Source of the DNA: Marinobacterium sedimentorum
Lineage (GTDB): Bacteria > Pseudomonadota > Gammaproteobacteria > Pseudomonadales > Balneatricaceae
Length of the DNA stretch: 64,000 nucleotides
Direction of reading: 5' to 3'
Assembly (NCBI RefSeq): GCF_024267675.1
Contig: NZ_JALDYX010000001.1
Location: 434,001 to 498,000 of the forward strand
Within the stretch, counting starts at the first letter, position 1; each line of letters begins with the position of its first letter. Shown in pieces: positions 38,287-48,999 of the stretch. The position numbers and the translations under genes were made by a program. The notes under the pieces were generated by a model. It did no database searches. It was not told the origin of the DNA and saw nothing but the letters and a program-made list of their open reading frames with translations.

Positions 38287-40542
38287 TCAGCTTTTCACCA
38301 CATCCACGAAGTAGTGATCTTCGCCGTTGACCTTCTCGCGCACCAGACCGTGTACGTCGGTCTCGAAGCCCGGGAAGCGGCCATTGAAGTCACGCACAAA
38401 CTGCAGGTAACTGACGATGATCTTGTTGTAGCACTCGCCCGGAATCAGCAGCGGAATACCCGGCGGATAGGGCGTTACCAGCATGGCGGTAATGCGACCT
38501 TCCAGATCGTCGATCGCCACGCGCTCTACCTGGCGATGCGCCATCTTGGCCCAGGCATCGGCCGGGGTCATGGCCGGCTGTATCTTGGACAGATACATGT
38601 CGGTGGTGATGCGGGCCACATCGTACTGGCGGTAGACCTCGTGGATCTCGCTGCACAGGTCGCGCAGGCCGACACGCTCGTACTTGGGAAAACGCTTGGC
38701 GAATTCCGGCATGACGCGCCACAGCGGCTCGTTGTTGTCGAAGTCATCCTTGAACTGCTGCAGTTCCGTCACCATCGAGTTCCAGCGGCCCTTGGTGATG
38801 CCGATGGTGAACATGATGAAGAAAGAGTAGAGTCCGGTTTTTTCGATGATAATACCGTGCTCGGCCAGGTACTTGCTGACGATAGCCGCGGGGATGCCGA
38901 CGTCGTCGAAGCTGCCGTCCACGTCCAGCCCCGGGGTGATGATGGTGGCCTTGATCGGGTCCAGCATATTGAAGCCCGACTCGATCTCGCCAAAACCATG
39001 CCAGCGATCGCCGGAATGAATCACCCAGTCGTCACGATCCCCCATGCCTTCGTCGGCCAGGCGGTCCGGTCCCCAGACCTGGAACCACCAGTCATCGGCG
39101 CCGAACTCGTCATCCACCTTGCGCATGGCGCGGCGGAAATCCAGCGCTTCCAGAATGGATTCTTCCACCAGCGCGGTGCCGCCCGGCGCTTCCATCATCG
39201 CCGCCGCCACGTCGCAGGAAGCGATAATGGCGTACTGCGGACTGGTGGACGAATGCATCAGGTAGGATTCGTTGAAGCGATGCGTATCGAGCTTGCGGTT
39301 CTTGCTGTCCTGCACCAGGATCTGCGACGCCTGGGACAGGCCCGCCAGCAGCTTGTGGGTCGACTGGGTGGCGAACACCAGGGTGTCGTCCGAACGGGGA
39401 CGGCCGGAACCGATGGCGTGCATGTCGCGGTAGAAGCTGTGGAAGGCCGCGTGGGGCAGCCAGGCTTCGTCGAAGTGCAGCGTATCGATGGTGCCGCCCA
39501 GGATGTCCTTGATGGTTTCGACGTTGTAGAGCACACCGTCGTAGGTGCTCTGGGTAATGGTCAGAATACGCGGTTTCTTGTTGACCGCATTGCGGGCAAA
39601 GGGGTTGTCGGCGATCTTCTGGCGAATGGTCTCGGGGGCAAACTCACTCTTGGGAATAGGCCCGATAATGCCGTAGTGGTTGCGGGTCGGCATCAGGAAC
39701 ACCGGAATCGCGCCTGTCATGATGATGGAATGCAGGATCGATTTGTGACAGTTGCGATCCACCACCACTATATCGCCGGGCGCCACCGTGGAGTGCCAGA
39801 CCACCTTGTTGGAGGTCGAGGTGCCGTTGGTGACGAAGAACAGGTGATCGCAGCCGAAAATGCGTGCCGCATTGCGCTCGCTGGCAGCCACGGGGCCCGT
39901 GTGATCCAGCAGCTGGCCGAGTTCGTCCACGGCGTTGCAGACGTCTGCGCGCAGCAGGTTCTCGCCAAAGAACTGGTGGAACATCTGCCCGACCGGGCTT
40001 TTCAGAAAGGCCACGCCGCCGGAATGGCCGGGGCAGTGCCAGGAATAGGAACTGTCGCTGGCGTAATCCATCAGGGCATCGAAGAAGGGCGGCGCCAGGG
40101 AATCGAGGTACTTCCTGGCTTCACGGATGATATGCCGCGCCACGAACTCGGGCGTATCTTCAAACATGTGAATGAAACCATGCAGCTCACGCAGAATTTC
40201 ATTGGGTATATGGCGTGACGTGCGGGTCTCGCCATACAGGAAAATCGGAATGTCGGTGTTGCGCTTGCGCACTTCCCGAATAAAGCCGCGAATACCCGCC
40301 AGCGCCTTCTCGACATCGGCATCGCTGCCATCACCAAACTCTTCATCGTCGATCGAGACGATAAAGCTGGAGGCACGGCTGGCCTGCTGTGCAAAGGCGG
40401 TCAGGTCGCCGTAACTGGTAAAGCCGATAACCTCAACGCCTTCCTGGCCGATGGCTTCGGCAAGGTCGCGAATACCGGAACCCGAGATATTTTCAGAACG
40501 GAAGTCTTCATCAATGATGACTACAGGAAAGCGAAATTTCAT
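38287..40542 (-). CDS. Orn/Lys/Arg decarboxylase (PLP fold type I)
   Basis: A 751-residue inducible-type amino-acid decarboxylase. The N-terminal ~130 residues form the receiver-like wing domain (FPVVIIDEDFRSENISG). The PLP domain has SWHCPGHSGGVAF, LFFVTNGTSTSNKVVWH, LHFDEAWLPHAAFH and the Schiff-base Lys in QSTHKLLAGLSQAS. The length equals the Pseudomonas aeruginosa lysine decarboxylase LdcA as I recall it; arginine or ornithine remain possible. The product would be cadaverine, agmatine or putrescine. The start at 40542 is chosen because family sequence begins MKFRFP; the ribosome-binding site there is weak. Confidence 0.92.
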   Translation of the reverse strand: MKFRFPVVIIDEDFRSENISGSGIRDLAEAIGQEGVEVIGFTSYGDLTAFAQQASRASSFIVSIDDEEFGDGSDADVEKALAGIRGFIREVRKRNTDIPIFLYGETRTSRHIPNEILRELHGFIHMFEDTPEFVARHIIREARKYLDSLAPPFFDALMDYASDSSYSWHCPGHSGGVAFLKSPVGQMFHQFFGENLLRADVCNAVDELGQLLDHTGPVAASERNAARIFGCDHLFFVTNGTSTSNKVVWHSTVAPGDIVVVDRNCHKSILHSIIMTGAIPVFLMPTRNHYGIIGPIPKSEFAPETIRQKIADNPFARNAVNKKPRILTITQSTYDGVLYNVETIKDILGGTIDTLHFDEAWLPHAAFHSFYRDMHAIGSGRPRSDDTLVFATQSTHKLLAGLSQASQILVQDSKNRKLDTHRFNESYLMHSSTSPQYAIIASCDVAAAMMEAPGGTALVEESILEALDFRRAMRKVDDEFGADDWWFQVWGPDRLADEGMGDRDDWVIHSGDRWHGFGEIESGFNMLDPIKATIITPGLDVDGSFDDVGIPAAIVSKYLAEHGIIIEKTGLYSFFIMFTIGITKGRWNSMVTELQQFKDDFDNNEPLWRVMPEFAKRFPKYERVGLRDLCSEIHEVYRQYDVARITTDMYLSKIQPAMTPADAWAKMAHRQVERVAIDDLEGRITAMLVTPYPPGIPLLIPGECYNKIIVSYLQFVRDFNGRFPGFETDVHGLVREKVNGEDHYFVDVVKS

Positions 40543-40929
40543 GTGGGGCCAGTCACTCGGTAAAAACAGGTGAGTAGGGGAAGTGCGCGGCGCCACTGCA
40601 CGAGCGATTCCGCCCCGACAGCACACCATTCACACCACAGAATCAGCGGATGAAACCAATCCGGGGATTCCTGCGAACACGCTCAAAGCATCATAGCAGC
40701 GTGGCCAGTCCCTGCGACAGGCTCGGTACTGGAAACCCGGACGCAGGACGCCAATTTTACCAGATTGATATCCATGTGATAGCAGAGAATACAATCTGCT
40801 AGAATCCCTCCCCCGCAGCGGGATATCCGCATCGGTTCCCAGGCAGCGGCGATCCCCGGCAGCGACAGGCTGTGTCAGGGCTACACTTAAGGCGACAGCC
40901 TTGTACGAATCTCAGGAAGATTTATCGGC
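40543..40929. other. Divergent intergenic region between decarboxylase and ABC/cNMP genes
   Basis: No gene is seen in 387 bases. On the plus strand TTGATA (40765-40770) and TACAAT (40790-40795) could be a promoter with a long 19-base spacer for the ABC/cNMP-radD pair; TAGAAT at 40800 is an alternative -10. The leader would be about 125 bases. Confidence 0.4.
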
Positions 40930-43900
40930 ATGAAGTGGCGACCAGGCCAGTCCAGCACTCCCCCGGATCGGCTAGAGCCCACACTGCTGAGCTTTATCTG
41001 GCGCTACAGTTCCCGCCATCAGTTTGCGCTGCTGGCCATTACGCTGCTGTCGTTTCCCGTACTCTATGCCAGTCTCGAGCTGCCCAAGCGCATCCTCAAT
41101 GAGGCCATCGGCGGTACCGAATTTCCGGTGCATATTATGGGCGTTGCTTTCCTGCAACTGCCCTTTTTGCTGCTGCTCAGCTTTACCTTTCTGTTCATGG
41201 TGCTCTGTGGCGGTCTGATCAAGATGCGGCTGAACATCTACAAGGGCATCGTCGGCGAACGCCTGCTGCGGCGCCTGCGCTACCGTCTGATCACCCAGGT
41301 GCTGCGTTTCCCCGCCGCCCGCTTCAGACGCACGTCCCAGGGCGAAGTGGTATCCATGGTCACGGCCGAGGTCGAGCCCCTGAGCGGCATCATGGGCGAT
41401 GCCCTGGCGCTGCCGCTGTTCCAGGCCGGCCAGATGCTCACCATCCTGACCTTCCTGTTTATCCAGAATCCCTGGTTTGGCCTCGCCGCCGTGGCGCTGG
41501 TGCCGCTACAGGCCATCATTACGCCCTTGTTGCAGCGACGCATCAACCGACTGCACCGCGAACGGGTACGCCGGGTACGCAAGCTGTCCGAGCTGATCGG
41601 CGAATGCGTGCAGGGGCTGGATGACCTGCGCAGCAACGGTGGCACTCCCTATGCGCTGGCGATTTTCAGCCATCGACTGGGGGGCATTTTCCATATCCGC
41701 GGCGATATTTTCCGCAAGAAATTCTTCATGAAGTTCCTCAACAACTTCATCAATAATCTGCCCCCCTTCCTGTTTTACGCCGTGGGCGGCTACCTGGTGA
41801 TTCAGGGCTCGCTCTCCATCGGTGCCCTGGTCGCCGCCATCACCGCCTACAAGGACATAGTCACGCCCTGGCGCGAACTGCTCAATTACATCAGCCAGAT
41901 TCAGGAAACCAGCGACCGCTATAAAAGCCTGCGCGACCAGTTCCAGCCCGACGACATTCTCGACGCCGAGCTGTTCGAGGAATCCGGCGATGAACTGCCG
42001 CGCCTCAACGGCGCTATCAGTTTTGACCAGGTCTGCATTACCGACCCCAACGGCAGCCGGGTACTGTCGAATATAAGCCTGAGTGTACCGGCGGGCGCCA
42101 TGGTGGCCGTCCAGAGTAGTAACAGCACGGTACGCAAGGCCTTCTCCCAGGTCCTGTCACGCAGCATCAGCCTGTCGTCCGGCCAGGTAAATATCGGCAC
42201 GCACAACCTGGGACGGCTGAATCAGGCGGTCATCTCCGCCCGTATCGGCATTGCCACCTCAACGCCCTATCTGTTTAACGCCTCTGTGGGTGAAAACATC
42301 TACATGCCGCTGCGCCGCAACCCGCGCGCAGACCTCGGCGTTCAGGAGCTGGATGACCCCGAGCTGCAGGAATCCCTGGCCTCGGGCAACAGTACCTATC
42401 CGGTCAATGCCGAATGGCTGGATCTGGATATCGCCCGCTTCAGCAAGCTGGACGAGCTGAATCAGTGGTGGCTCATGATCGTCGACTCCATGGGCAGCGA
42501 GGACTACCTGTCGCAACGCGCTCTGGATGCCCGCTTTGAGCCCTCGGATAGGCCCTCCCTGGCCGAAAAAATGATTGAGTTTCGTCCCCGTCTGGCGCGC
42601 CGGCTGGCAGAGGAAAACCTGGCCCGCTTTATTCATCCTTTCGAACGTGATGGCCTGAATCCGAGCCTTACACTGACCGAAAACCTGCTGTTCGCGGTGC
42701 ATCTGCATTCCAGCCGCGACGAGCATGCCGCCACCACCCGTCAGCTGATCAAGCGCTTCAGTGCGGCGGGCTTTGGGCCTGAGCTTGAGCACTTCGCCCG
42801 GGGTCTGCTGGAAACCCTGGTACACACCTTTGCTTCCATCGGCGCCAATCACCCGATGTTCAAACGCCTCGGCGGACTGACCCCGGAAATATTCCGGGCG
42901 CTGCAGGAGGTACACCAGAAACAGGACACCGGCCGCCCGCTGACCAACGCCGAAGCCGAGTTGCGCCTGTCTCTGCCCTTTATGGTGACCCCCGAGCAAC
43001 TGGACATGCCGCTGCCGCGGTCGATCTGCGCCGCCGTGCTGGCCATGCGCGATGCATGTATCCCGCTGCACGAAGCGCTGTTCCAGAGCCGTTACCGGCC
43101 TCTGGATGAAAAACTCGTCAACCCCGGCATCAGCGTGCTGGAGAACCTGATTTTCGGCAAGCTGGCCCGTGCCGGCGAAACCAACGAACGCAATATTCGC
43201 AGCATCGTCGCCGAAGAGCTGCTGCAGGCGGGGCTGCACGGGCCCCTGTCCATGCTGATCCGCAGCATACCGGTGGGGCTGGGCGGTTCCGAAATACCGC
43301 CCATCGCCCAGGAGCGCTTTGCCTTCCTGCGCGCAACCATCAAGAAGCCGGATATTCTGGTGCTGGATCAGGCGCTGGCGAGCCACTCGGTCGCCCAGCG
43401 CAGCGAGGCCCTGCGCAAGATCAGGCGCCTGCTGCCTGAAGCCACCATTTTTGTGCTGGAACCCAGCTTCCATAACATTGAGCAGTTCGACCAGTCGATC
43501 AATCTGCAGGACGGCCAGGTCCCGCAGGGTGGCGACACCCAGGCGCCGGCGGAGCCGCCGTCAGAAACCATCGAAGACTTCGAGAACAAGCGCAAGGTGA
43601 TTGCCAGCACTGAAGCCTTCGCCAAACTCAGCCCCGCCCATGTGCGCCTGCTGGCCTATGCGTCGCGCTGGATAAGGGTCGAGGCCGACGAGCACCTGTT
43701 TCGCAGCGGCGACCTGCCCGATGGCGCCTACATAGTCGTAGAAGGCCTGGCCGAGCTGCGCTGGCCCGACGCCACAGCTGCCGACGAACCCATAACCGCG
43801 GTGGGACCGGGCCGCCTGATCGGTGACCTCTCGGTGATTGTCGATCAGCCACGCAACATGGACCTGCAGGCCATCAAGCCCGTGCTGGCCCTGCGCATCG

Positions 43901-44028
43901 AGCGTCGCGAGCTACTCGAGATCGTGGAAAATGACGCCGCCGTGGCCATGCACCTGCTGCGCACCGTCTCGGGACACCTGTTCAGCGCCGCCGAAAGCCT
44001 TCGCAGCGAACGCACGGGCGAGCACTGA
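40930..44028 (+). CDS. ABC-exporter-like protein with degenerate ATP site and C-terminal cyclic-nucleotide-binding domain
   Basis: A 1032-residue protein. Residues 20-345 are a type-1 exporter membrane domain with about six helices. From residue 365 follows an ABC nucleotide-binding domain that has lost its key residues: Walker A is [11 protein letters not shown] (Lys replaced by Val401), the Q-loop Gln is missing before ENI455, the signature is LGGSE (784-788), Walker B keeps D813 but the catalytic Glu is Gln814, and no H-loop His is at its place (ATIFVLEPS). About 300 extra residues separate Q-loop and signature, and the ENI/ENL pattern recurs at 584 and 738. Residues 891-1025 are a cyclic-nucleotide-binding domain with [13 protein letters not shown]. 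It overlaps radD by one base. Function unknown; ATP hydrolysis is unlikely. Confidence 0.85.
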   Translation: MKWRPGQSSTPPDRLEPTLLSFIWRYSSRHQFALLAITLLSFPVLYASLELPKRILNEAIGGTEFPVHIMGVAFLQLPFLLLLSFTFLFMVLCGGLIKMRLNIYKGIVGERLLRRLRYRLITQVLRFPAARFRRTSQGEVVSMVTAEVEPLSGIMGDALALPLFQAGQMLTILTFLFIQNPWFGLAAVALVPLQAIITPLLQRRINRLHRERVRRVRKLSELIGECVQGLDDLRSNGGTPYALAIFSHRLGGIFHIRGDIFRKKFFMKFLNNFINNLPPFLFYAVGGYLVIQGSLSIGALVAAITAYKDIVTPWRELLNYISQIQETSDRYKSLRDQFQPDDILDAELFEESGDELPRLNGAISFDQVCITDPNGSRVLSNISLSVPAGAMVAVQSSNSTVRKAFSQVLSRSISLSSGQVNIGTHNLGRLNQAVISARIGIATSTPYLFNASVGENIYMPLRRNPRADLGVQELDDPELQESLASGNSTYPVNAEWLDLDIARFSKLDELNQWWLMIVDSMGSEDYLSQRALDARFEPSDRPSLAEKMIEFRPRLARRLAEENLARFIHPFERDGLNPSLTLTENLLFAVHLHSSRDEHAATTRQLIKRFSAAGFGPELEHFARGLLETLVHTFASIGANHPMFKRLGGLTPEIFRALQEVHQKQDTGRPLTNAEAELRLSLPFMVTPEQLDMPLPRSICAAVLAMRDACIPLHEALFQSRYRPLDEKLVNPGISVLENLIFGKLARAGETNERNIRSIVAEELLQAGLHGPLSMLIRSIPVGLGGSEIPPIAQERFAFLRATIKKPDILVLDQALASHSVAQRSEALRKIRRLLPEATIFVLEPSFHNIEQFDQSINLQDGQVPQGGDTQAPAEPPSETIEDFENKRKVIASTEAFAKLSPAHVRLLAYASRWIRVEADEHLFRSGDLPDGAYIVVEGLAELRWPDATAADEPITAVGPGRLIGDLSVIVDQPRNMDLQAIKPVLALRIERRELLEIVENDAAVAMHLLRTVSGHLFSAAESLRSERTGEH

Positions 44029-45782
44029 TGGCGTCCGGGTCTCCCAGCATCAAGCTGCGCCCCTACCAGCAGGACGCCGTCGATGCGACGCTGCGCCACT
44101 TTCGTGGCGGCGACGAACCTGCCGTGATCGTACTGCCCACCGGCGCCGGCAAGAGCCTGGTCATCGCCGAGCTGGCCCGCCTGGCGCGGCGCCGTATTCT
44201 GGTGCTGGCCCATGTGCGCGAGCTGGTGGAGCAGAATCACGCCAAATACGCCGCCTTCGGCCTCAGCGCCGGTGTCTTCTCGGCAGGTCTGGGGCTCAGG
44301 GATAGCGGGCACCAGGTGACCTTCGCCAGCGTGCAGTCCGTGGCACGCAACCTGGAGCTGTTTCGTAACGCCTATTCGCTGCTCATCATCGACGAATGTC
44401 ACCGTGTGAGTGACAGTGATGACAGCCAGTATCAGCAGGTGGTCGCGACGCTGCGCGAGCAGAACGTCAACCTCAAGGTACTGGGCCTTACCGCCACGCC
44501 CTATCGCCTGGGTCAGGGCTGGATCTACCAGTACCACTACCGCGGCTTTGTCCGGGCTGAAGACAGCCGTCCCTTTCGCCACTGCATCTACGAACTGCCG
44601 CTGTCGCAGCTGATCCGCGATGGTTTTCTCACCCGGCCAGAGCTGGTGGATGCGAGCATCGCCCATTACGACTTTTCAGCGTTGCAGGCCAATGCTGCCG
44701 GCCACTACAGCGAGTCTGAGCTCAACAGCCTGCTGAGCCAGTACCCGCGCGTAACCCGGGCCATCTGCGAACAGATACAGGAACTGGCCTGCGAGCGTGC
44801 CGGCGTAATGATTTTCGCCGCCACCATCAAGCATGCACAGGAAATTACCGGTTACCTGCCCGGCGACTGCACTGCCCTGGTGACCGGTACCACCCCTGCA
44901 GCTGAGCGCGAATCCCTGATCACAGGTTTCAAGGCGCGGGAGCTCAAGTACCTGGTGAACGTGGCGGTGCTGACCACCGGCTTCGATGCACCCCATGTGG
45001 ATCTGATTGCCATCCTCAGACCCACACAGTCGGTCAGCCTCTATCAGCAGATCGTCGGCCGCGGCCTGCGTCTGGCCCCCGGCAAGACCGACTGCCTGGT
45101 GATCGACTACGCCGGCAACGGCTTCAACCTGTTCGCCCCTGAAGTCGGCAGCAAGAAACCCGATAGCGACAGCGAGCCGGTGCAGGTGTTCTGCCCGGGC
45201 TGCGGCTTTGCCAATATTTTCTGGGGCAAGACCGATGGCGCCGGCACTGTAACCGAGCACTATGGCCGCCGCTGTCAGGGCCTGCTCGAGGATGACACTG
45301 GCCACAAGGAGCAGTGCGACTACCGTTTTCGTTTCAAGGAATGTCCGCACTGTGGCGCTGAGAATGATATAGCGGCACGCCAGTGCCACCAGTGCAGCGA
45401 AGCCATCATAGATCCTGACGACCTGCTCAAGCGCGCCCTGCAGCTCAGGGATGCCCGCGTGATCCGCTGCGCCGGTGTCAGTTTCAGCGAACACAGGGAA
45501 GCCCTGCGCATCAGCTACCACGATGAACAGGGCGAGGAACTGCACGAACGTTTTGATCTGAGGCAGCCTGGCCAGCGGGCGGTCTTCAACCGCCTGTTCG
45601 GCCGCCGTTTCAATGCCGCCACCGAACCCCGCCACTTCAAAACCCTGGCCGAGGTGCTGGCCGTGGCCGACGCTTTCAGCGCACCGGACTTTGTCGTGGC
45701 CCGCAAGGCCGGCCCCCACTGGCGGGTGCGCGAGCGGCTGTTCGACTATAGCGGGCGCTATCGCAAGGCGAATGAATTGTAA
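44028..45782 (+). CDS. radD: Superfamily-2 DNA repair helicase RadD (YejH)
   Basis: A 584-residue SF2 helicase-like ATPase. Motifs are [32 protein letters not shown] (DECH), [13 protein letters not shown] and [18 protein letters not shown]. The C-terminal part has Cys pairs ([19 protein letters not shown]) for zinc. It matches E. coli RadD closely in length and in long identical stretches. RadD takes part in double-strand-break repair and in resolving blocked recombination intermediates. Its ATG overlaps the stop of the ABC/cNMP gene (TGATG), so its translation is probably tied to that unusual protein. Confidence 0.96.
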   Translation: MASGSPSIKLRPYQQDAVDATLRHFRGGDEPAVIVLPTGAGKSLVIAELARLARRRILVLAHVRELVEQNHAKYAAFGLSAGVFSAGLGLRDSGHQVTFASVQSVARNLELFRNAYSLLIIDECHRVSDSDDSQYQQVVATLREQNVNLKVLGLTATPYRLGQGWIYQYHYRGFVRAEDSRPFRHCIYELPLSQLIRDGFLTRPELVDASIAHYDFSALQANAAGHYSESELNSLLSQYPRVTRAICEQIQELACERAGVMIFAATIKHAQEITGYLPGDCTALVTGTTPAAERESLITGFKARELKYLVNVAVLTTGFDAPHVDLIAILRPTQSVSLYQQIVGRGLRLAPGKTDCLVIDYAGNGFNLFAPEVGSKKPDSDSEPVQVFCPGCGFANIFWGKTDGAGTVTEHYGRRCQGLLEDDTGHKEQCDYRFRFKECPHCGAENDIAARQCHQCSEAIIDPDDLLKRALQLRDARVIRCAGVSFSEHREALRISYHDEQGEELHERFDLRQPGQRAVFNRLFGRRFNAATEPRHFKTLAEVLAVADAFSAPDFVVARKAGPHWRVRERLFDYSGRYRKANEL

Positions 45783-45820
45783 GTGGTGAGTCGCAGGAGC
45801 CCAGCCTCCGGGCGTCAGGT

Positions 45821-47743
45821 TCAGGCAGCGCCGATCACGCCGCCGTCTTCCCGCGTAACCATCACTATGCTGGAGCGCGGCTTGCCGCCATCCTGGTAGT
45901 CCGGGAAGCCACCGGTGGGATGCTGGATGCCGACGAACATGGTCTTGTAGTCTTCACTAAAGGTCAGACCTGTGACTTCACAGCCGGTCGGACCGACCAT
46001 GAAGCGACGGATCTCGCCGCTGGCCGGGTCGCCACAGAGCATCTGGTTGTTGCCCATGCCGGCGAAATCGCCCTCGTTGGAGTCCTCGCCGTCGGTCAGG
46101 ATCCACAGCCGCCCGTCCTTGTCAAAACCCAGGCCATCCGGGCTGTTGAACATGTTATCGGCAGTGATGTTGGACGAGCCGGCGTAGGCATCCTGGTGCT
46201 GTGCCGGATTGCCGGCAATCAGGTACAGATCCCAGACGAACTCTTCTGCGGTATGGTCGCCGCCCTTGGCTTCCCAGCGGATAATCTGGCCATAGTGGTT
46301 GGCGGCGCGCGGGTTCGGGCCGTTCAGCGGCTGGTCGTCCTTCTTGCCGCGGTTCTTGTTGTTGGTCAGGGTGCAGTAGACCTGGCCGTTCAGCGGGTTG
46401 GCGCTGACCCATTCCGGGCGGTCCATGCTGGTGGCGCCGACCTGTTTGGCCGCCTTGCGGGTGTGCACCAGCAGTGTCGCCTGGTCGGCAAAGCCGTTTT
46501 CGACGGTCAGGCCATTCTTGCCATGGGTCAGCTCGATCCAGCGACCGGTACCGGCGTGCTTGTCACCCTCGCCACCGTTGAACTGCGCCACATAGAGAGT
46601 GCCGTCCTGCAGCAGGGCACGGTTGGCGGCTTCATTGGCCGGATCGTACTTGCCCTTCGAGACGAAGCGGTAGATGTGTTCGCCGCGCTCGTCGTCGCCC
46701 ATGTAAACCACGGCATGACCATCGGCATTGAGCACCAGTTCGGCGTTCTCGTGCTTCACGCGGCCCAGGGCCGTGCGTTTCATCGGTGTCGACTGCGGGT
46801 CGAACGGATCGTACTCGACGATCCAGCCGAAACGGTTGGGTTCGTTCGGCGTGCGGCTCAGATTGAAGCGTTCGTCATGCCGCCACCAGCCGTAGCGGTC
46901 TTCCGCCGCCTTGACGCCATAAAGGGCCTGATCCGCTGGCACGTCCTCGTCACGGTCGGCGCCGAACACGTTCTGGAAGTTCTCTTCGCAGGTCAGGTAG
47001 GTGCCCCAGGGCGTGCGGCCGTTGGCACAGTTGTTCACAGTACCCAAAACCTTGCGACCGCTGGGATCGGCGGCGGTTTTGACCAGCTCGTGCCCGGCGA
47101 CCGGCCCCGTCAGCGTCATTTCGGTTTCCAGGTGGATACGGCGGTTCAGCTTCGAGTCGCGCAGATAGCGCCAGTGACCCTCGCCGTCGCGCGCCAGCTC
47201 CACGACCGTGTTGCCGTGCGCGGCCTTGGCCTTTTCCACATCCTCGCGCGATTCAACCGTGCCGTTTTTCAGCAGGTACTCGTAGTTGCAGTATTCGTTG
47301 TTGACTGCCAGCACCGCACGGTCCGGATCGACGGAACCGTCGGCCCGCTTGAAATGGAACAGCGCCATGCCATCGGTGTTGTCGCCAAACTGCAGCGCCT
47401 GATCGGCAGCGCTGTTGCCACCCTGGTGGTCAAATTCCGGCGCACCGGGCAGTACCGGATCACCCCAGGACATCAGAATCGAGGAGCGATAGCCGCTGGG
47501 CAGCACTATGGCATCGTCGGTGGACGCCTTGATCGCCTTGAAGCCCAGCAGGCGGGACGGCTCCATGGCGGCGGCAACTGCCTGGGCCATGGGCGACAGG
47601 CTGAAAAATCCGAGCATGCCGGCCGCCATGCCGCCTTTGAGCAGGCTGCGACGGCTCAGGGCCTTGTCGACCAGAGCATCAAAATCGGTGCCTACCAGGC
47701 TATCGGTATCCTGGGCATTAACGTCAGACTGTGTGGGTTTCAT
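45821..47743 (-). CDS. PhoX-family phosphatase (DUF839), Tat-exported
   Basis: A 640-residue protein with a twin-arginine signal around residues 30-60 (LSRRSLLKGGMAAGM, cut near AQA). PhoX marks include GTVNNCANGRTPWGTYLTCEE (split as GTVNNCANGRTPWG and TYLTCEE), RFGWIVEYDPFDP, and FNSPDGLGFDKDGRLWILTDG. PhoX enzymes are Ca/Fe-dependent alkaline phosphatases that free phosphate from organic esters, important in marine bacteria. ATG 47743 is preceded by a perfect AGGAGG, so the longer upstream frame is rejected. No Pho box was recognised upstream. It faces radD with a gap of 38 bases. Confidence 0.93.
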   Translation of the reverse strand: MKPTQSDVNAQDTDSLVGTDFDALVDKALSRRSLLKGGMAAGMLGFFSLSPMAQAVAAAMEPSRLLGFKAIKASTDDAIVLPSGYRSSILMSWGDPVLPGAPEFDHQGGNSAADQALQFGDNTDGMALFHFKRADGSVDPDRAVLAVNNEYCNYEYLLKNGTVESREDVEKAKAAHGNTVVELARDGEGHWRYLRDSKLNRRIHLETEMTLTGPVAGHELVKTAADPSGRKVLGTVNNCANGRTPWGTYLTCEENFQNVFGADRDEDVPADQALYGVKAAEDRYGWWRHDERFNLSRTPNEPNRFGWIVEYDPFDPQSTPMKRTALGRVKHENAELVLNADGHAVVYMGDDERGEHIYRFVSKGKYDPANEAANRALLQDGTLYVAQFNGGEGDKHAGTGRWIELTHGKNGLTVENGFADQATLLVHTRKAAKQVGATSMDRPEWVSANPLNGQVYCTLTNNKNRGKKDDQPLNGPNPRAANHYGQIIRWEAKGGDHTAEEFVWDLYLIAGNPAQHQDAYAGSSNITADNMFNSPDGLGFDKDGRLWILTDGEDSNEGDFAGMGNNQMLCGDPASGEIRRFMVGPTGCEVTGLTFSEDYKTMFVGIQHPTGGFPDYQDGGKPRSSIVMVTREDGGVIGAA

Positions 47744-47890
47744 GGAATTTCCTCCTGCAAGAATGGCGTGCATGCTAGTCAGTGAACATGACCATCGCAT
47801 GACAGCCCAGGGAACCACCTGCTGCTGAGCGCGTAACGGGGAATATGCTAGAGTGCGCATCAATCAACATCAGCGACAGGAAGCATCTGG

Positions 47891-48544
47891 ATGGCACTGC
47901 ACGCAATTCTGTTTGATCACGACGGCACCCTGGTGGACTCCGAGGCGGTCAACCTGCAGCTCTGGCGCCAGGCGCTCGAGCCCTGGGGGCTGACGATCAG
48001 CGACGAGCTTTACTGGAGCCGCATGCTGGGCGTGCCGATCCGGCAAAACGCCGCCGATATTCTGGCGCTGTACAGGCCCGATGCCAGCATCGAACAACTG
48101 ACGGCCGCCAAGCTTGCCGCCAATGCAGCCTATCTCGCCCACGCCTACTTTCCACAGATGCCGGGCGCCGATACGGTGGTGCGTGCCCTCGCAGGCGAAC
48201 TGCGCCTGGCACTGGTCAGCGGCTCTCAGCGTAACTGCGTGCAGGCATCCCTGCGCGGCCACGCCTGGGAGCCGTTGTTCGAGCATGTGGTCACCGGCGA
48301 CGATGTTGCCCGAAACAAGCCGGCCCCGGATGGCTATCTGCAGGCACTGTCACTGATGCAGCTCGAGGCCGATAACTGCATCGCGGTGGAGGATACCGAA
48401 GTGGGCGTTACCGCCGCTTGTGCCGCGGGCTTGCGCGTGGTCGCCATCCGCAGCCCAGAGGCGCAAAGCCATGACTTTTCCGCTGCCAGCATCATCCTGG
48501 ACAACCTGACAGAAGCGCACGCCTGGATCCGCCAGCAACATTAA
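47891..48544 (+). CDS. HAD-superfamily phosphatase, phosphoglycolate/beta-PGM-like
   Basis: A 217-residue cytosolic hydrolase. HAD motif I is LFDHDGTLVDSE (nucleophile and acid Asp both present), motif II is LALVSGSQR, the Lys of motif III is in NKPAPDGYL, and motif IV is IAVEDTEVGVTAA. The helical cap between residues 15 and 80 places it in subclass I. It resembles YcjU/GPH-type sugar-phosphate phosphatases or beta-phosphoglucomutases; the substrate is not clear. ATG is preceded by CAGGAAG. The thioesterase gene follows after 29 bases. Confidence 0.88.
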   Translation: MALHAILFDHDGTLVDSEAVNLQLWRQALEPWGLTISDELYWSRMLGVPIRQNAADILALYRPDASIEQLTAAKLAANAAYLAHAYFPQMPGADTVVRALAGELRLALVSGSQRNCVQASLRGHAWEPLFEHVVTGDDVARNKPAPDGYLQALSLMQLEADNCIAVEDTEVGVTAACAAGLRVVAIRSPEAQSHDFSAASIILDNLTEAHAWIRQQH

Positions 48545-48573
48545 ACGATTCACTCAACGACACGGGAAACCCC

Positions 48574-48972
48574 ATGACACAGCCATTTCGCCTTGAATTC
48601 CAGGTACGGGACTACGAACTGGATATCCAGGGCATCGTCAATAACGGCGTCTATTTCAACTACCTGGAGCACGCCCGTCACGAGTACCTGCTGGCCAAAG
48701 GCGTGGATTTCGCCGCCCTGGCCCAGGATGGTATCCATCTGGTGGTGATTCGCAGTGAACTGGATTACAAGGCGCCACTGAAAAGCGGCGACCGTTTTGT
48801 GGTCGAGGTCACGACCGAGCGCCTGGGCAAGGTACGCTTCGGCTTTCGCCAGCGGGTCATTCGTCTGGCCGACGACAAGGTCATGCTCGACGGTCTGGTG
48901 ACAGGCACGGCACTGAACGAACGCGGCCGGCCCTATATCTCGCCGGCGATTGAATCGCTGTTCGAGGCCTGA
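48574..48972 (+). CDS. Hot-dog-fold acyl-CoA thioesterase (4HBT/YbgC-like)
   Basis: A 132-residue protein of the 4-hydroxybenzoyl-CoA thioesterase family. The N-terminal strand-helix VRDYELDIQGIVNNGVYFNY keeps the Asp of the catalytic region, followed by LEHARHEYL, and VIRSELDYKAPLKSGDRF forms the next strands. Such enzymes hydrolyse short acyl-CoA or aromatic CoA esters. It is on the same strand as the HAD gene and likely co-transcribed. The substrate is unknown. Confidence 0.88.
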   Translation: MTQPFRLEFQVRDYELDIQGIVNNGVYFNYLEHARHEYLLAKGVDFAALAQDGIHLVVIRSELDYKAPLKSGDRFVVEVTTERLGKVRFGFRQRVIRLADDKVMLDGLVTGTALNERGRPYISPAIESLFEA

Positions 48973-48999
48973 GCCCGCGCAATACAGTGCGCGTTCGGA

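Noticed and set aside
45920..47785. 621-codon plus-strand frame opposite phoX
   Set aside because: It mirrors the PhoX codons; PhoX has a Tat signal, a perfect ribosome-binding site and conserved motifs.
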